64,000 nt of DNA, from NCBI GenBank assembly GCA_035353815.1, contig DAOQAG010000006.1, positions 1 through 64,000 on the forward strand, given 5' to 3'. This document shows, in pieces, positions 52,609 to 61,501 of this stretch (position 1 is its first letter; every line of letters begins with the position of its first letter). Source of the stretch: JAKPUX01 sp035353815. GTDB lineage: Bacteria > Zhuqueibacterota > Zhuqueibacteria > Residuimicrobiales > Residuimicrobiaceae. The notes under the pieces were generated by a model. That model was not told the origin of the DNA. It did not search any database and saw only the letters and a program-made list of their open reading frames with translations. The position numbers and the translations under genes are program-made.

Positions 52609-52732
52609 GCACGACCTCCCGGGGGCGCCCCTCCGGGCAAACGGACGGATCTCCCGTCTGCTGAACCCTGAACAGAGACGGGCGCTGCGTCCCGGCGGCC
52701 GGCACACGACGGAGTTGCATAAGGAGTCGGAT

Positions 52733-54139
52733 TTGGACGATCGGCAAAAGGTTGTCGCGGAATGGTTCAGCGAAAAGAGCGCCCTCGAGCGCAAACTCGG
52801 CCTGACGGAGGCGTTCTCCATCCTCATCGGCCGGATCATCGGCTCGGGCATTTTCCGCACCCCTGCGCCGATCATGCTTCTGGTTGGCTGCGTCTCGATG
52901 TTTTACGGCGTCTGGATCCTCGGCGGCATCGCCACCCTCCTTGGCGCTTTCGTCTATGCCGAGATGGCGGCCATGATGCCCAAGTCCGGCGGCCCCTACG
53001 CCTTTTTGCGCGCCGCCTATCCGCCGGTCTGGGCCTTTCTGCGCGGATGGGCGATGTTCTTCGTCTCGGAGACCGGCGCCATCGCTGCGGTCTCGATCGT
53101 CTTTGCCGAATATGGCAATTCCTTGTATCGCCTGATCACCGGTGCCGCGTTCGGCCGCGGCATTGAAGTGCTGATCGCGCTTGGCATCATCTGGCTGCTG
53201 ACGCTGGTGAACTGCTTTGGCGTCGCCCTCGGCGGCAAGGTGCAAAATGTGCTGAGCCTGCTCAAGCTGATCGCCCTGGGCGCCGTCGTCGGCGTCTGCT
53301 TCGCCAGTGGCGGCAGTGCGAGCCATTTCAGCCAGCCCTTCTGGCCGGATAAATTCACCTGGGGTTCGCTGCTGGCGATGGGCGCGGCGATGCGCTATGC
53401 CTTTTTTGCCTTCAGCGGCTGGGAAGGAGCGACCTATGTCGCCGAGGAGGTCCGCAATCCCCGCCGCAATCTGCCGCTCTCGCTTATCCTTGGCATCGCC
53501 GGGGTGATGCTGATCTATCTGGCTGCCAATTCGGCTTATCTGTTCCAACTCCCGCCCGCCGGCATCTCCGGCTCCAAGTGGGTGGCGGTCGATGCCATGG
53601 AGGCTGCCGTCGGCGGTCTGGGCGGCATCCTCGTCAGCCTGGCGGTGATGCTCAACACCTTTGGCAGCGTCAGTTCCCAGGTGCTGGTCAAGGCGCGCGG
53701 TGTCTTCGCGATGGCCCGCGACGGCCTCTTTTTCAAGCAACTGGGCGAGGTCCATCCGCACTACAAGACCCCCAATCGCGCTTTGATCGCCCAGGGGATC
53801 TGGGCGACCGTGCTGCTCTTCGCTGCGGGATTCGCCGTTCACGCATACGAGGTGATCATCGACTTTTTCTCGTTCACCTCGTCAATTTTCAACATCTCGA
53901 CCTTCGCTGCGGTCTACATCCTGCGGAAAAAATACCCGGATGCGCCGCGCTATTACCGGGCCTGGGGCTATCCGGTCACCCTTATCCTGGTGCTGATCAT
54001 CCAGATCTGGTTTATGATCACCACCCTGATCACCGCCTTCTGGCCCTCGCTAGCCGGCGTGGCCCTGACCTCGACGGGGCTGCTCTATTATTACCGGGGC
54101 GCGCTGGGCGGCCGGCGGCGCGGCGGCACCGGGCGATAA
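52733..54139 (+). CDS. APC-family amino-acid permease
   Basis: 468 residues from a TTG start at 52733, preferred since AAGGAG lies 6 nt before it; a TTG at 52715 would also be in frame but has no box. About 12 transmembrane helices. Family signatures: LGLTEAFSILIGRIIGSGIFRTPAPI in helix 1, KSGGPYAFLRAAYPPVWAFLRGWAMFF, and FFAFSGWEGATYVAEEVRNPRRNLPLSL in helix 6. The eukaryotic-LAT/YfnA type is the closest style (the GSGIF and EE-x-NP signature). Likely imports or exchanges amino acids; substrate unknown. It follows the addA gene by 124 bp. Confidence 0.9.
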   Translation: MDDRQKVVAEWFSEKSALERKLGLTEAFSILIGRIIGSGIFRTPAPIMLLVGCVSMFYGVWILGGIATLLGAFVYAEMAAMMPKSGGPYAFLRAAYPPVWAFLRGWAMFFVSETGAIAAVSIVFAEYGNSLYRLITGAAFGRGIEVLIALGIIWLLTLVNCFGVALGGKVQNVLSLLKLIALGAVVGVCFASGGSASHFSQPFWPDKFTWGSLLAMGAAMRYAFFAFSGWEGATYVAEEVRNPRRNLPLSLILGIAGVMLIYLAANSAYLFQLPPAGISGSKWVAVDAMEAAVGGLGGILVSLAVMLNTFGSVSSQVLVKARGVFAMARDGLFFKQLGEVHPHYKTPNRALIAQGIWATVLLFAAGFAVHAYEVIIDFFSFTSSIFNISTFAAVYILRKKYPDAPRYYRAWGYPVTLILVLIIQIWFMITTLITAFWPSLAGVALTSTGLLYYYRGALGGRRRGGTGR

Positions 54140-54197
54140 CCCACGCCAACACCCTGTGGTCATCACGGCCCGGCCCGGCCGGAAAGGAGCTCATGAT

Positions 54198-54761
54198 ATG
54201 AGGATTTCCATCACCGCTCTGATCATCTTTCTTGCCGTAACCGCAGGTAATATCTACATCTCCCGCGCCGCTCTGCGGGAGCCGGGAGCGCACGGCTTTT
54301 ACCGCTTTTTCGCCTGGGAATGCATGCTCGTGCTCCTGCTCCTCAATGTCCGCCTGTGGTTTCACCATCCCCTGGGCTGGAACCAGGTGGTCTCCTGGCT
54401 GCTCCTCTTCCTCTCGCTCTTGTTCCTGGGATCGGGTGTGGAACGATTGATCCGCAAGGGCAAGCCCGGCAAAAGCCGCACGGACACTCCCCACCTCTAT
54501 GCCTTCGAAGCCACTTCCGAACTGGTCACCAGTGGGATCTATCGCTATATCCGCCATCCTTTGTATAGCTCTTTGCTCTGGCTGACCTGGGGGATATTTT
54601 TCAAGCAGGTCTCCTGGGCCGCGCTCTTCCTCGCGCTGGCGGCCAGCGGCCTGCTCTTCGCCACCGCCCGTGCGGATGAAAACGAATGCATCCGGTTTTT
54701 TGGCCCGGCTTATCAGGAGTATATGAAGAAAAGCAAACGCTTTTTGCCCTTCGTGTTCTAG
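54198..54761 (+). CDS. ICMT/PEMT-like membrane methyltransferase
   Basis: 187 residues from the ATG at 54198, with AAGGAGC about 8 nt upstream. Four or five membrane segments, then the family's cofactor-binding end: TSGIYRYIRHPLYSSLLW (R-H-P-x-Y), and ADENECIRFFGPAYQEYMKKSKRFLPFVF (E...F-G-x-x-Y-x-x-Y...R-F-L-P). These motifs mark isoprenylcysteine-carboxyl-methyltransferase-type proteins, whose bacterial members methylate various lipids or small molecules with S-adenosylmethionine. Substrate unknown. It lies 58 bp after the permease and is probably co-transcribed. Confidence 0.83.
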   Translation: MRISITALIIFLAVTAGNIYISRAALREPGAHGFYRFFAWECMLVLLLLNVRLWFHHPLGWNQVVSWLLLFLSLLFLGSGVERLIRKGKPGKSRTDTPHLYAFEATSELVTSGIYRYIRHPLYSSLLWLTWGIFFKQVSWAALFLALAASGLLFATARADENECIRFFGPAYQEYMKKSKRFLPFVF

Positions 54762-54844
54762 ACCTGGCAAAAGGCAGGGACGAGCCCCATGAGCAGCGCA
54801 CCTGCCTGCCGGAAAGGAATGCGGAGTGGAAAGGAAGAGCTTGG

Positions 54845-54990
54845 GGGTAACTCGGGCCGAATTCGGTCCGTACCGGGCAGGCGCAGAGGCTCTGCGGTTG
54901 CTTCCGGCTGAATTCGGCCCCGACCGGGCAGGCGGGGAAGCCCTGACGGCTACTCGAGGCCGAATTCGGCCAGGACCGGGTAGGAGGGAC
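54845..54990. repeat. Three copies of a 51-52-bp repeat reaching into a coding end
   Basis: GAATTCGG cores lie at 54859, 54910 and 54962, each followed by a GACCGGG(C/T)AGG or TACCGGGCAGG segment. The third copy forms the last codons (LAEFGLE, stop) of the minus-strand peptidase gene. Confidence 0.75.
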
Positions 54991-56623
54991 GGATATCGAC
55001 CGGCACGGCCTTGAGGGCGTCGACCATCCTTTGCATCACCGGCGTCATGCGGCGATATTTTTCGATGAACTTTTTCGCGCCCTCATAATCGCCGGTGGCC
55101 TGGAACATCAGCAGCTCGTGCGCCAGCTGGGTCAGAACCGGCAGGATCTTTTTCTCATCCAGGGTCAGTTTACCCGCCGGGTCCAGCAAAAACGCCCCGT
55201 TTTCAAAGCAGTAATTCCACTGAATCGCCACCCCGCCGCCATGGGCCTCGTTGATGCCGAAGCGGATGGAGCGCAGCATCCCGCCGAGATAACTGGCATA
55301 CATGGAATACTCCATGTCCGCCGCAAAGATCCCCTTTTCCATCATCCGCTTCATGTTGAGAATGCCGAGCACATCCGCCTTGCACTCCTCCACCGTGGAG
55401 TAGAGTTCTTTCATCTTTTTGGCGACATCGATCTTTTCGCCGCTCTCGAGGGTGATGAGTCCGGGGCCGAGTCCATGGCTGACCTCGTGCATGAGGACGT
55501 GGTTAAAGTAGGCATCGAAGGAGACTGCGGCCAGGGGTTGCGGGGCCAGCACAGTCGTGACGATCGGCATCCAGCATTTCTCGTACTTGGCCCGGGCGAT
55601 GTTCTTGAGCATCACTTTTTTGGAGCCCTTCGCCTCGCGCACCCGCTCGTCGTTGGGCAGATTGAAGGCCGTGGTCTGAATTCCGGCCTGTCCGGCGGAA
55701 TAGATTTCCTGCACGACCTTGACCGGGGAGGAGGTGCCGCGGCTGAAATTCTTGTAGCGGTCGGGAATCGGCAGCGCGGCCTCCATCTCGTTGAGATGGG
55801 CGGCGACGGCCTCGAGCTTTTTGCTCTCCTCATGATCGACCAGACAGATGAAGGCCTCGTAAGAGGCCTTGTAATTAAAGAGTCCATCCTCGTAGACCTC
55901 GTAGGGGCCGATCACCACCTCAAGGTCACCTGCCAGATCCATCCAGGCCATGTCGCTCTCGTAATAGTCGTCGCTGCGCAAGCCCGCCGCGCGCAGGCGC
56001 AGGAAGTGGTCCAGCGTCGGATCGGTCGTCAAGCGGGCGGCCGCTTCGAGATGACCGGCGAGTTCGGCCACCAGATCATGCCATACCTGATGGTAGGGCA
56101 CGGCCTTCAGGCCGCTGTCCTGGCGCTGGATGACGGTGAAGCTGGACTCCAGGGCTGCCTTTTGATCGGGATGGGCGGCGACCCAGGCCTCAAACTCCTC
56201 CCGGGACATATCTTGCGGATAGAATCCGGCGCCCGCGGGTTTGGCTGCACCCAGTAAAAAGGGAGCATCATGCTCCAGCCGGTTCCAGGGCCCCGCCATG
56301 ACCTTGAAAAGCTCGAGATAGGGTCGGCTGGCGGGCGCTGAATCGGACTGGAGTTTCTGCAGCAGCTGCGGATTGTCGGGACTGACCTGCAGCAGGTAGA
56401 GCTGGTCGATCACCCTGGCGGCGCGGAGAATCTCCGCAAGAGCGGAGCGGTCGGCGGGGGAGAGGGCGGTGAGCGAGCACTCGAGGGCAACCGGCGCGAG
56501 CTTGTCAAGCTCGGCCTGCACGGCCGCCGCCGGGAGTTTGCCGGGCAGCTCCGCCTCTTGGGCGCAGCCGGACAGCAGTGCGGACAGGGTCATGATCACT
56601 CCGGAAAGAATGAAAATACGCAT
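54950..56623 (-). CDS. M49-like zinc metallopeptidase lipoprotein (DPP III family)
   Basis: 557 residues from the ATG at 56623 (AAGGAAG upstream). Lipobox LSALLSGC at 13-20 makes it an envelope lipoprotein. The zinc site is HEVSHGLGPG with His379, Glu380 and His383, and EECKAD around 412-417 supplies the third ligand. In classical dipeptidyl peptidase III the first motif is the longer HEXXXH, so this protein belongs to the bacterial subgroup with a plain HEXXH. Further family segments are YYESDMAWMDL, VVIGPYEVYEDGLFNYKASYEAFI and IQWNYCFENGAFLLD. It overlaps in operon with the TonB receptor 14 bp upstream. Peptidase activity is probable; the peptide source is unknown. Confidence 0.85.
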   Translation of the reverse strand: MRIFILSGVIMTLSALLSGCAQEAELPGKLPAAAVQAELDKLAPVALECSLTALSPADRSALAEILRAARVIDQLYLLQVSPDNPQLLQKLQSDSAPASRPYLELFKVMAGPWNRLEHDAPFLLGAAKPAGAGFYPQDMSREEFEAWVAAHPDQKAALESSFTVIQRQDSGLKAVPYHQVWHDLVAELAGHLEAAARLTTDPTLDHFLRLRAAGLRSDDYYESDMAWMDLAGDLEVVIGPYEVYEDGLFNYKASYEAFICLVDHEESKKLEAVAAHLNEMEAALPIPDRYKNFSRGTSSPVKVVQEIYSAGQAGIQTTAFNLPNDERVREAKGSKKVMLKNIARAKYEKCWMPIVTTVLAPQPLAAVSFDAYFNHVLMHEVSHGLGPGLITLESGEKIDVAKKMKELYSTVEECKADVLGILNMKRMMEKGIFAADMEYSMYASYLGGMLRSIRFGINEAHGGGVAIQWNYCFENGAFLLDPAGKLTLDEKKILPVLTQLAHELLMFQATGDYEGAKKFIEKYRRMTPVMQRMVDALKAVPVDIRPSYPVLAEFGLE

Positions 56624-56637
56624 GGGGCTTCCTTTAC

Positions 56638-58806
56638 TCAAATCGTTCCGCTCAGGGTCAGCATGTAATTGCGGATGGGCTGCAAGGTGCGTTCCATCTG
56701 GGTATGAGCATGGTTGCGGGCGTTATTGACATGGCCACCCAGAGACCATTGCCGGTAGTGCCAGGTAAGGTGCAGGTCGAGGGTCTTTTGCGCGACACGG
56801 TCCTCAAGCGGATAGAGCTTGACCTTGTCCAGCCGGGCGACATAGCGGTAATCGGCGCTGGCCTCGACCGGGCCGATGCTGTAGAGCAAGGTCGTCTGCG
56901 AAATGTGGCGCGGACGATAAGCCAGCGTTGCATCCAGATCGAGATCGCGCGGGTCCATCCAGGTCCAGCCGGTCTCCAGTGAGAGCCCGCGAATCCCCGG
57001 GCGCAGCTGCAGCGAGGCTTCGAGGCCGGTGATGCGCGCCCGGGTGACGTTGACAAAGCGGATCTCCTGGGTTACCGTGGGCTCCGGCTCGATCAGGTCC
57101 CAGTAGTCGCTGCGGAAACCGCTGAGATCCAGCGCGAGGACGGGGAGGAGGAGGAGGTTCGCTCCGATCTCATGCGACCAGGCGGTCTCCGACTTGAGAT
57201 CGGGATTGGGCACCAGCTGCAGCCCCGAATAGACCGAATTGGAAAATCGCTCCGACATCGAGGCGGCCCGGAAGCCGCTGCCGGAAGAACCTCGCAGGGA
57301 AAGCCAGGGCGCTGCATGCCACACCAGCCCCACTTTGGGACTGAGATTTTCGTCCTTGAATCCGGTATCCACTTTTTGCAGATCATAACGAGCCCCCAGT
57401 GTGAGACTGAGGCTGCTCAGGATCTTGCGCTCGTTCTGCAGGTATCCGGAGACGACGTACTGATGATGGTCTCCGACCAGGCCGGAGGTGACGATATCCC
57501 AGGCCTCCTCGGTTCCGAAGGTGAGCGAATTGAGGTTGGAAAATTGGTAATCGCCCTGCACTTCGATCCCGATCCGGTTGGCCTGCGAGGCGTTGAGATT
57601 GTCATGAAAGTAGTTCTTCCAAAAGTTGCGAAAGTAGGAAACGCGGGTGTTCAGGGCAAATTTTTCACTCGCCGCCCAGCGGTGGAATAAATTAAGACCG
57701 AATTTGTCCGATTTTACCCGGTCGCCCAGGGCCTCCTTCGCGACCGCAAGGGCTTCGCTCTGGCTGCGCCACATCAGACCCGTGCCGTTGTTGTTGGTCT
57801 CGTAGTGGCTGGAGAGGGTCAGCGTTGCCCGGGAAGAAAGCTGCCGCTGCCATTTGCACAGCGCGTTGACGCGCTGATACCAGCCGTTCTGGGCGTAACC
57901 GGTGGTCTGATGGCGGCCCAGGGCGAGCATAAGATGGGAAGCGCCGATACGCTGCGAGTGATCGACGTCGATGTCGTCGAAATGGAGCAGCCGGTCGGTC
58001 CACTGCCATGCGGCGTACAAGGGCTTGTCGTAAAATCCCGCCGACAAGCGCAGATGGGTCACCGGCCGCACCTCCGCATTTTTGGTGATGACATTGACCA
58101 CCCCGCCGAGGGCGCTCGAGCCATAGAGCGCGGATCCCGCTCCCTTGACGATTTCGACATGATCGACCTGGCTGGCGGGCACCATGCTCCATTTGATATC
58201 ACCGCTGTCGCCGGGCATCACCGGCACCCCGTCGATGAGCATGAGCACGCGGCTGCCGGCGCCATAGTTATAGCCGGAGGAGCCGCGAATGTTGATCTGG
58301 CCGCCGACAAAGTTGACCCCTGAAGCGCTCTCCAGGGCCCGGTCCAGATAGACCTGGTTCTTCTGCTCGAGGTCCCGGTGGCTCATGATCCCGACGCTGG
58401 TGGGCGAATCCTCGATGCTTTGGCGGCGTTTCGATGCAGTGACCACCACCTCCCCGGTCTCGATCAGGGTCGGTTCGAGGGCAACGGCCATCTGAACCAC
58501 GGCCCGGGCGGAGACCGCGATGGCCTTGCGCAGGAAGGGCTTGTAACCGACCGCCGAGACGCGCAGATCGTAGCTGCCGGCGTCCAGAGAGTTGATGCTG
58601 AAGCGGCCGTCAGGGTCGCTGTTGGCGCCCAGGACCGTGCCGACGATCATGACGTTGGCGCCGGGTATGGGCTCGGCGCTGCGGGCATCGGTCACTCGGC
58701 CGCTGATCCGGCCCGTAGCTTGCGCCCGGCCCGGCTGCGGACAGAAGAGCAGCAGGAGCAGGGCGCCGGCAAGAAATAGAGTCGTTTTGCGCATGTAGGA
58801 TTCCAT
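56638..58806 (-). CDS. TonB-dependent receptor, vitamin/siderophore-size
   Basis: 722 residues. The start is uncertain: ATG at 58806 (MESYMRK) or 58794 (MRKTTLFLAG), neither with a strong box. Signal peptide to about residue 28 (FCPQPGRAQA), carboxypeptidase-regulatory-like domain (GRISGRVTDARSAEPIPGANVMIVG), a classical plug (EVVVTASKRRQSIEDSPTSVGIMSHRDLEQKNQVYLDRALESASGVN, NIRGSSGYNYGAGSRVLMLIDGVPV, VEIVKGAGSALYGSSALGGVVNVITK) and a 22-strand-type barrel ending in NYMLTLSGTI. The size and plug resemble BtuB/FepA-type receptors. Its operon partners are a lipoprotein (3 bp upstream) and the M49-like peptidase. Ligand unknown. Confidence 0.9.
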   Translation of the reverse strand: MESYMRKTTLFLAGALLLLLFCPQPGRAQATGRISGRVTDARSAEPIPGANVMIVGTVLGANSDPDGRFSINSLDAGSYDLRVSAVGYKPFLRKAIAVSARAVVQMAVALEPTLIETGEVVVTASKRRQSIEDSPTSVGIMSHRDLEQKNQVYLDRALESASGVNFVGGQINIRGSSGYNYGAGSRVLMLIDGVPVMPGDSGDIKWSMVPASQVDHVEIVKGAGSALYGSSALGGVVNVITKNAEVRPVTHLRLSAGFYDKPLYAAWQWTDRLLHFDDIDVDHSQRIGASHLMLALGRHQTTGYAQNGWYQRVNALCKWQRQLSSRATLTLSSHYETNNNGTGLMWRSQSEALAVAKEALGDRVKSDKFGLNLFHRWAASEKFALNTRVSYFRNFWKNYFHDNLNASQANRIGIEVQGDYQFSNLNSLTFGTEEAWDIVTSGLVGDHHQYVVSGYLQNERKILSSLSLTLGARYDLQKVDTGFKDENLSPKVGLVWHAAPWLSLRGSSGSGFRAASMSERFSNSVYSGLQLVPNPDLKSETAWSHEIGANLLLLPVLALDLSGFRSDYWDLIEPEPTVTQEIRFVNVTRARITGLEASLQLRPGIRGLSLETGWTWMDPRDLDLDATLAYRPRHISQTTLLYSIGPVEASADYRYVARLDKVKLYPLEDRVAQKTLDLHLTWHYRQWSLGGHVNNARNHAHTQMERTLQPIRNYMLTLSGTI

Positions 58807-58809
58807 TCT

Positions 58810-59649
58810 CTAGTGGAGGGCGGCGGTGCGCTCTGAAGCGCCGAGGGCGGTGCCGGCCCGCAGACGGCCCGGCGGAAAAATGAGGGTCAGATCAATACCC
58901 AGCTCCTGGGTCTCGGCGGTCTTGATCTTGATGCCGCCAAAGCTGTAATAGGCCCCCTTGATGCTCTCCATGCCGATCGGCTTGCCCTCCTCGATGACCA
59001 GAGCGGCGACCAGCTTGTAGATGCCGGGCTGCACCGGGATGAAATAGCGGGTGGAATCGAAACCCGCATCGATCGGAAAGGAGAAGGTAAGATCGAGCAG
59101 ACTCGAGGGCAGCACCGGGGCGGTGGAGGCGGCCACGACGACTTTGGTCGCTCCCGCCGGCCACGAACCCTGCACGCGCAGCTTGCCGCCGATGGCGCTG
59201 TTGACCGCTCGCTTGACTTTGGTCAGATCGCAGGCAATATCGATATCCGGGACGATCTCATCCTTGCGGCTCACGGTCACACCCCCCGGCGAGAGATGGT
59301 TTTCCGTCGGGAAGTAATAGCCGATGATGTTGGTGGCATCCCAGGCTTGCTCCTTCTCTTTCCAGACCACCCCGACCGCTTGCAGAGTCACCGGTTGGGT
59401 ATAAAAGGTATAGGTGATGGAATCGACACCGGTGGGCAGGGCATCGCCCAGGAGAATATCGGCGATGGTGGAGGGAGGAAACTTGAGAGCGGCGGCGAGA
59501 CGGATCTGGTCGGTATCCTGCGGCCAGGCGCCGCTAAAGGTGATCGTCCCGGAAAAACCGCTGACCTGGGTGGGCGGCTTGATCCCGCTTTCATCATTGC
59601 AAGCCAGGAGCAGCAGCGCCAGCAGTGCCGAAGCTAAGAATGGTTTCAT
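58810..59649 (-). CDS. Envelope lipoprotein with two repeated beta-rich modules
   Basis: 279 residues. Lipobox ALLLLAC at the N-terminus (Cys17). Two similar halves follow: GTITFSGAWPQDTDQIRLAAALKFPPS... TFYTQPVTLQAVGVVWKEKE (about 34-100) and GKLRVQGSWPAGATKVVVAASTAPVLPSSL... FIPVQPGIYKLVAALVIEEGK (about 154-228). The repeated unit looks like an Ig-like or transthyretin-like sandwich. I know no function. It is translationally close to the TonB receptor (3 bp), so a receptor-associated surface or periplasmic binding role is a fair guess. Confidence 0.75.
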   Translation of the reverse strand: MKPFLASALLALLLLACNDESGIKPPTQVSGFSGTITFSGAWPQDTDQIRLAAALKFPPSTIADILLGDALPTGVDSITYTFYTQPVTLQAVGVVWKEKEQAWDATNIIGYYFPTENHLSPGGVTVSRKDEIVPDIDIACDLTKVKRAVNSAIGGKLRVQGSWPAGATKVVVAASTAPVLPSSLLDLTFSFPIDAGFDSTRYFIPVQPGIYKLVAALVIEEGKPIGMESIKGAYYSFGGIKIKTAETQELGIDLTLIFPPGRLRAGTALGASERTAALH

Positions 59650-59720
59650 GGCATATCCCGCGGTGAGGATGAGTGGAATGGTATTACAGATTTAACCGGA
59701 GGGATGCAGGGTTTTATTTC

Positions 59721-59753
59721 AAAAAAAAGGAGACTCTCGCGCGGAGAGTCTCC
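59721..59753 (-). terminator. Intrinsic terminator of the FadL-type gene
   Basis: Arms GGAGACTCTC and GAGAGTCTCC with a short GC loop, followed on the minus strand by eight T. Confidence 0.92.
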
Positions 59754-59808
59754 CATACACGGCGGAAAGTAATCCTCTCCGCTCAGACCATAGCGGAATC
59801 CGCCGGAC

Positions 59809-61254
59809 TTAAAAGTTGTAGTCCAGACCGACCATCAGATTGTCGACCTTCATCGAATAGATGCCGCCGATATTCTCGTACTCGTAAGGCTTCCTCGCCG
59901 GGGACCACTTGACGGTTTCATCCTTGATAAACATGTGCTCATACATCACTCCGGCTTCGAAAGGGCCGATCGGCAGACCGAAGCCCAGGACCATCACGTT
60001 GCGGCGGTTGATGTCGGGAATGGTCGGGTTCATGGTTTCCGGCACGGCGGCGCGGGGTTCGCTGTAAAAGGCGGCGCGCACCTTGGCGTTGACCGGTGCC
60101 ACGGTGTATTCGAGGGCCAGACCGGCGCGGACACCGTCTTTCCAGTTCTCCGTCAGCGCATTCATTGAATCACCTTTGCTGTCCTGGATCTCGATGACAT
60201 CCCAGGCAGACCACTGAGTCAGGGCGACGTCGCCGGAAACGAGCAGGTTCTTGATGCCGGTCCAGGCAAAGCCGATACCCGCATTCAACGGCAGCGGCAG
60301 ATCGGCCTTGACATCGGTCTTGGCGATGGCCGTTGCCTTGACGCCGGAGTAGGCGCCGAGCAGCTGCTGATACTGGGCGGAGGTGATGGCCTTGACGCTG
60401 AGCAAATAATCGAGGGTGGGTTTGACATTGCCCGGATCCTTGGCAAAATAGGTATCGGCGCTGATGCTGCCATCGAGGCTGATGTCATTATACCATTTCA
60501 TCGAGGCGCCCAGGGTCAGGGTCTCCACCGGCTTGTACTGCACGCCGAGAGCTGCGCCAACGCCCATGCCATTGCCTTCCAGCAGACCTTCGGAGAGGAA
60601 CTGGTCGAAGGGGGAGGCGGCGGAAGCGCCGAGGGCAGCCTTGAGGGCGGCGTAGGCCGGGTTGTAGGTAACCGGATTCGGGGTGAAATTGGGCTTGCGG
60701 ATGGTGATGTCGGCATAAAGCAGGGTCAGGCCGACACCGGCGGAGAATTTGTCGCTCAGCTTGTAGGCGAAGGTCGGCTGCAGGGCGAGCACCTTGAGAT
60801 CATCATCGAATTCGATGGCGGGATAGTTGGGATTGTAGGCGCTGGTATTGATCAGGTCCCATTTGGCGCCAAGCCCAAAAGGAGCCCAGAAGCCGATCCC
60901 GTAGGCCATTTTTTCATTGCTGTTATAGATGCCGAAAGCGGGCATGACGAAGGTTTTATCCTCATTCTTCACCTCAGAAGTGGACATGCCGCTGAACATG
61001 GCCCCGTTGATGGCCGTGGACGCATAGCCAGAAACCGGTTTGATGAACTCGAGGCTGGCGCCCACCTTGAGGCCCTTGCTCCAGACCAGTCCGGCCGGAT
61101 TCCAGAACATGCCGCTCCAGTCGTTGCTGACCGCGCGGTAATTGCCGCCCATGCTGGTACTGCGCACACCTACACCGGTCAGGTCGACGCCGGCGGCGAA
61201 AAGGCTGGTGGCGATAAGCAGCAGAGCGAAGGCCACAGTAGATACTCGTTTCAT
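59809..61254 (-). CDS. FadL/OmpP1-family outer-membrane transporter
   Basis: 481 residues. Signal peptide (VAFALLLIATSLFAAG) and the family N-terminal hatch: GVGVRSTSMGGNYRAVSNDWSGMFWNPAGLVWS. Further FadL-like strands are FGIYNSNEKMAYGIGFWAPFGLGAKWD, LQPTFAYKLSDKFSAGVGLTLLYADI and PLNAGIGFAWTGIKNLLVSGDVALTQWSAWD; it ends in LMVGLDYNF. FadL proteins admit long-chain fatty acids or other hydrophobic compounds. GAGGAGGGAAG precedes the ATG. A TTGACA-17-TAAACT promoter with TGAATNNNATTCA-type sites is directly upstream, divergent from tetR. With Etf genes close by, fatty acids are the likely substrate. Confidence 0.9.
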   Translation of the reverse strand: MKRVSTVAFALLLIATSLFAAGVDLTGVGVRSTSMGGNYRAVSNDWSGMFWNPAGLVWSKGLKVGASLEFIKPVSGYASTAINGAMFSGMSTSEVKNEDKTFVMPAFGIYNSNEKMAYGIGFWAPFGLGAKWDLINTSAYNPNYPAIEFDDDLKVLALQPTFAYKLSDKFSAGVGLTLLYADITIRKPNFTPNPVTYNPAYAALKAALGASAASPFDQFLSEGLLEGNGMGVGAALGVQYKPVETLTLGASMKWYNDISLDGSISADTYFAKDPGNVKPTLDYLLSVKAITSAQYQQLLGAYSGVKATAIAKTDVKADLPLPLNAGIGFAWTGIKNLLVSGDVALTQWSAWDVIEIQDSKGDSMNALTENWKDGVRAGLALEYTVAPVNAKVRAAFYSEPRAAVPETMNPTIPDINRRNVMVLGFGLPIGPFEAGVMYEHMFIKDETVKWSPARKPYEYENIGGIYSMKVDNLMVGLDYNF

Positions 61255-61301
61255 TCTTCCCTCCTCAGGAAAGTTGAGTGTTCGGATCGAAGCCGTGCGA
61301 T

Positions 61302-61314
61302 TGAATTACATTCC
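61302..61314. promoter_or_regulatory. TetR operator-like half-degenerate site
   Basis: TGAATTACATTCC, one mismatch from TGAATNNNATTCA, in the leader of the FadL-type gene. Confidence 0.5.
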
Positions 61315-61319
61315 GAAAA

Positions 61320-61332
61320 TGAATTCGCTTCA
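61320..61332. promoter_or_regulatory. TetR operator-like site at the fadL-type start
   Basis: TGAATTCGCTTCA, one mismatch from the motif. It lies 3 bp downstream of the -10 box on the minus strand, over the expected transcription start. Confidence 0.6.
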
Positions 61333-61335
61333 TAT

Positions 61336-61364
61336 AGTTTACTCAAAAAAAGAAAGATTGTCAA
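61336..61364 (-). promoter_or_regulatory. Promoter of the FadL-type gene
   Basis: On the minus strand TTGACA (61359-61364), 17-bp spacer, TAAACT (61336-61341). Confidence 0.75.
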
Positions 61365-61370
61365 TAGAAA

Positions 61371-61387
61371 AGTGAATTTAATTCACT
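61371..61387. promoter_or_regulatory. Perfect TetR operator candidate between divergent promoters
   Basis: AGTGAATT-T-AATTCACT, a 17-bp perfect palindrome holding TGAATTTAATTCA. It lies 6 bp upstream of the FadL-type -35 box and 25 bp upstream of the tetR -35 box. Confidence 0.75.
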
Positions 61388-61412
61388 GTCGCAGCATCGT
61401 CCAATATTCTGT

Positions 61413-61441
61413 TTGATTTTGGGCAATTTTTTATCTATATT
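61413..61441 (+). promoter_or_regulatory. Promoter of tetR-family gene
   Basis: TTGATT (61413-61418), 17-bp spacer, TATATT (61436-61441). Confidence 0.75.
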
Positions 61442-61453
61442 GAATCTCATTCA
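61441..61453. promoter_or_regulatory. TetR operator candidate at its own start
   Basis: TGAATCTCATTCA, a perfect match to TGAATNNNATTCA, overlapping the last base of the -10 box and the transcription start. This suggests autorepression. Confidence 0.75.
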
Positions 61454-61501
61454 AAACAGGATCCCGCTGCTGGCGGGATCGGGGCAGAAGTGAGGGAATC
61501 G

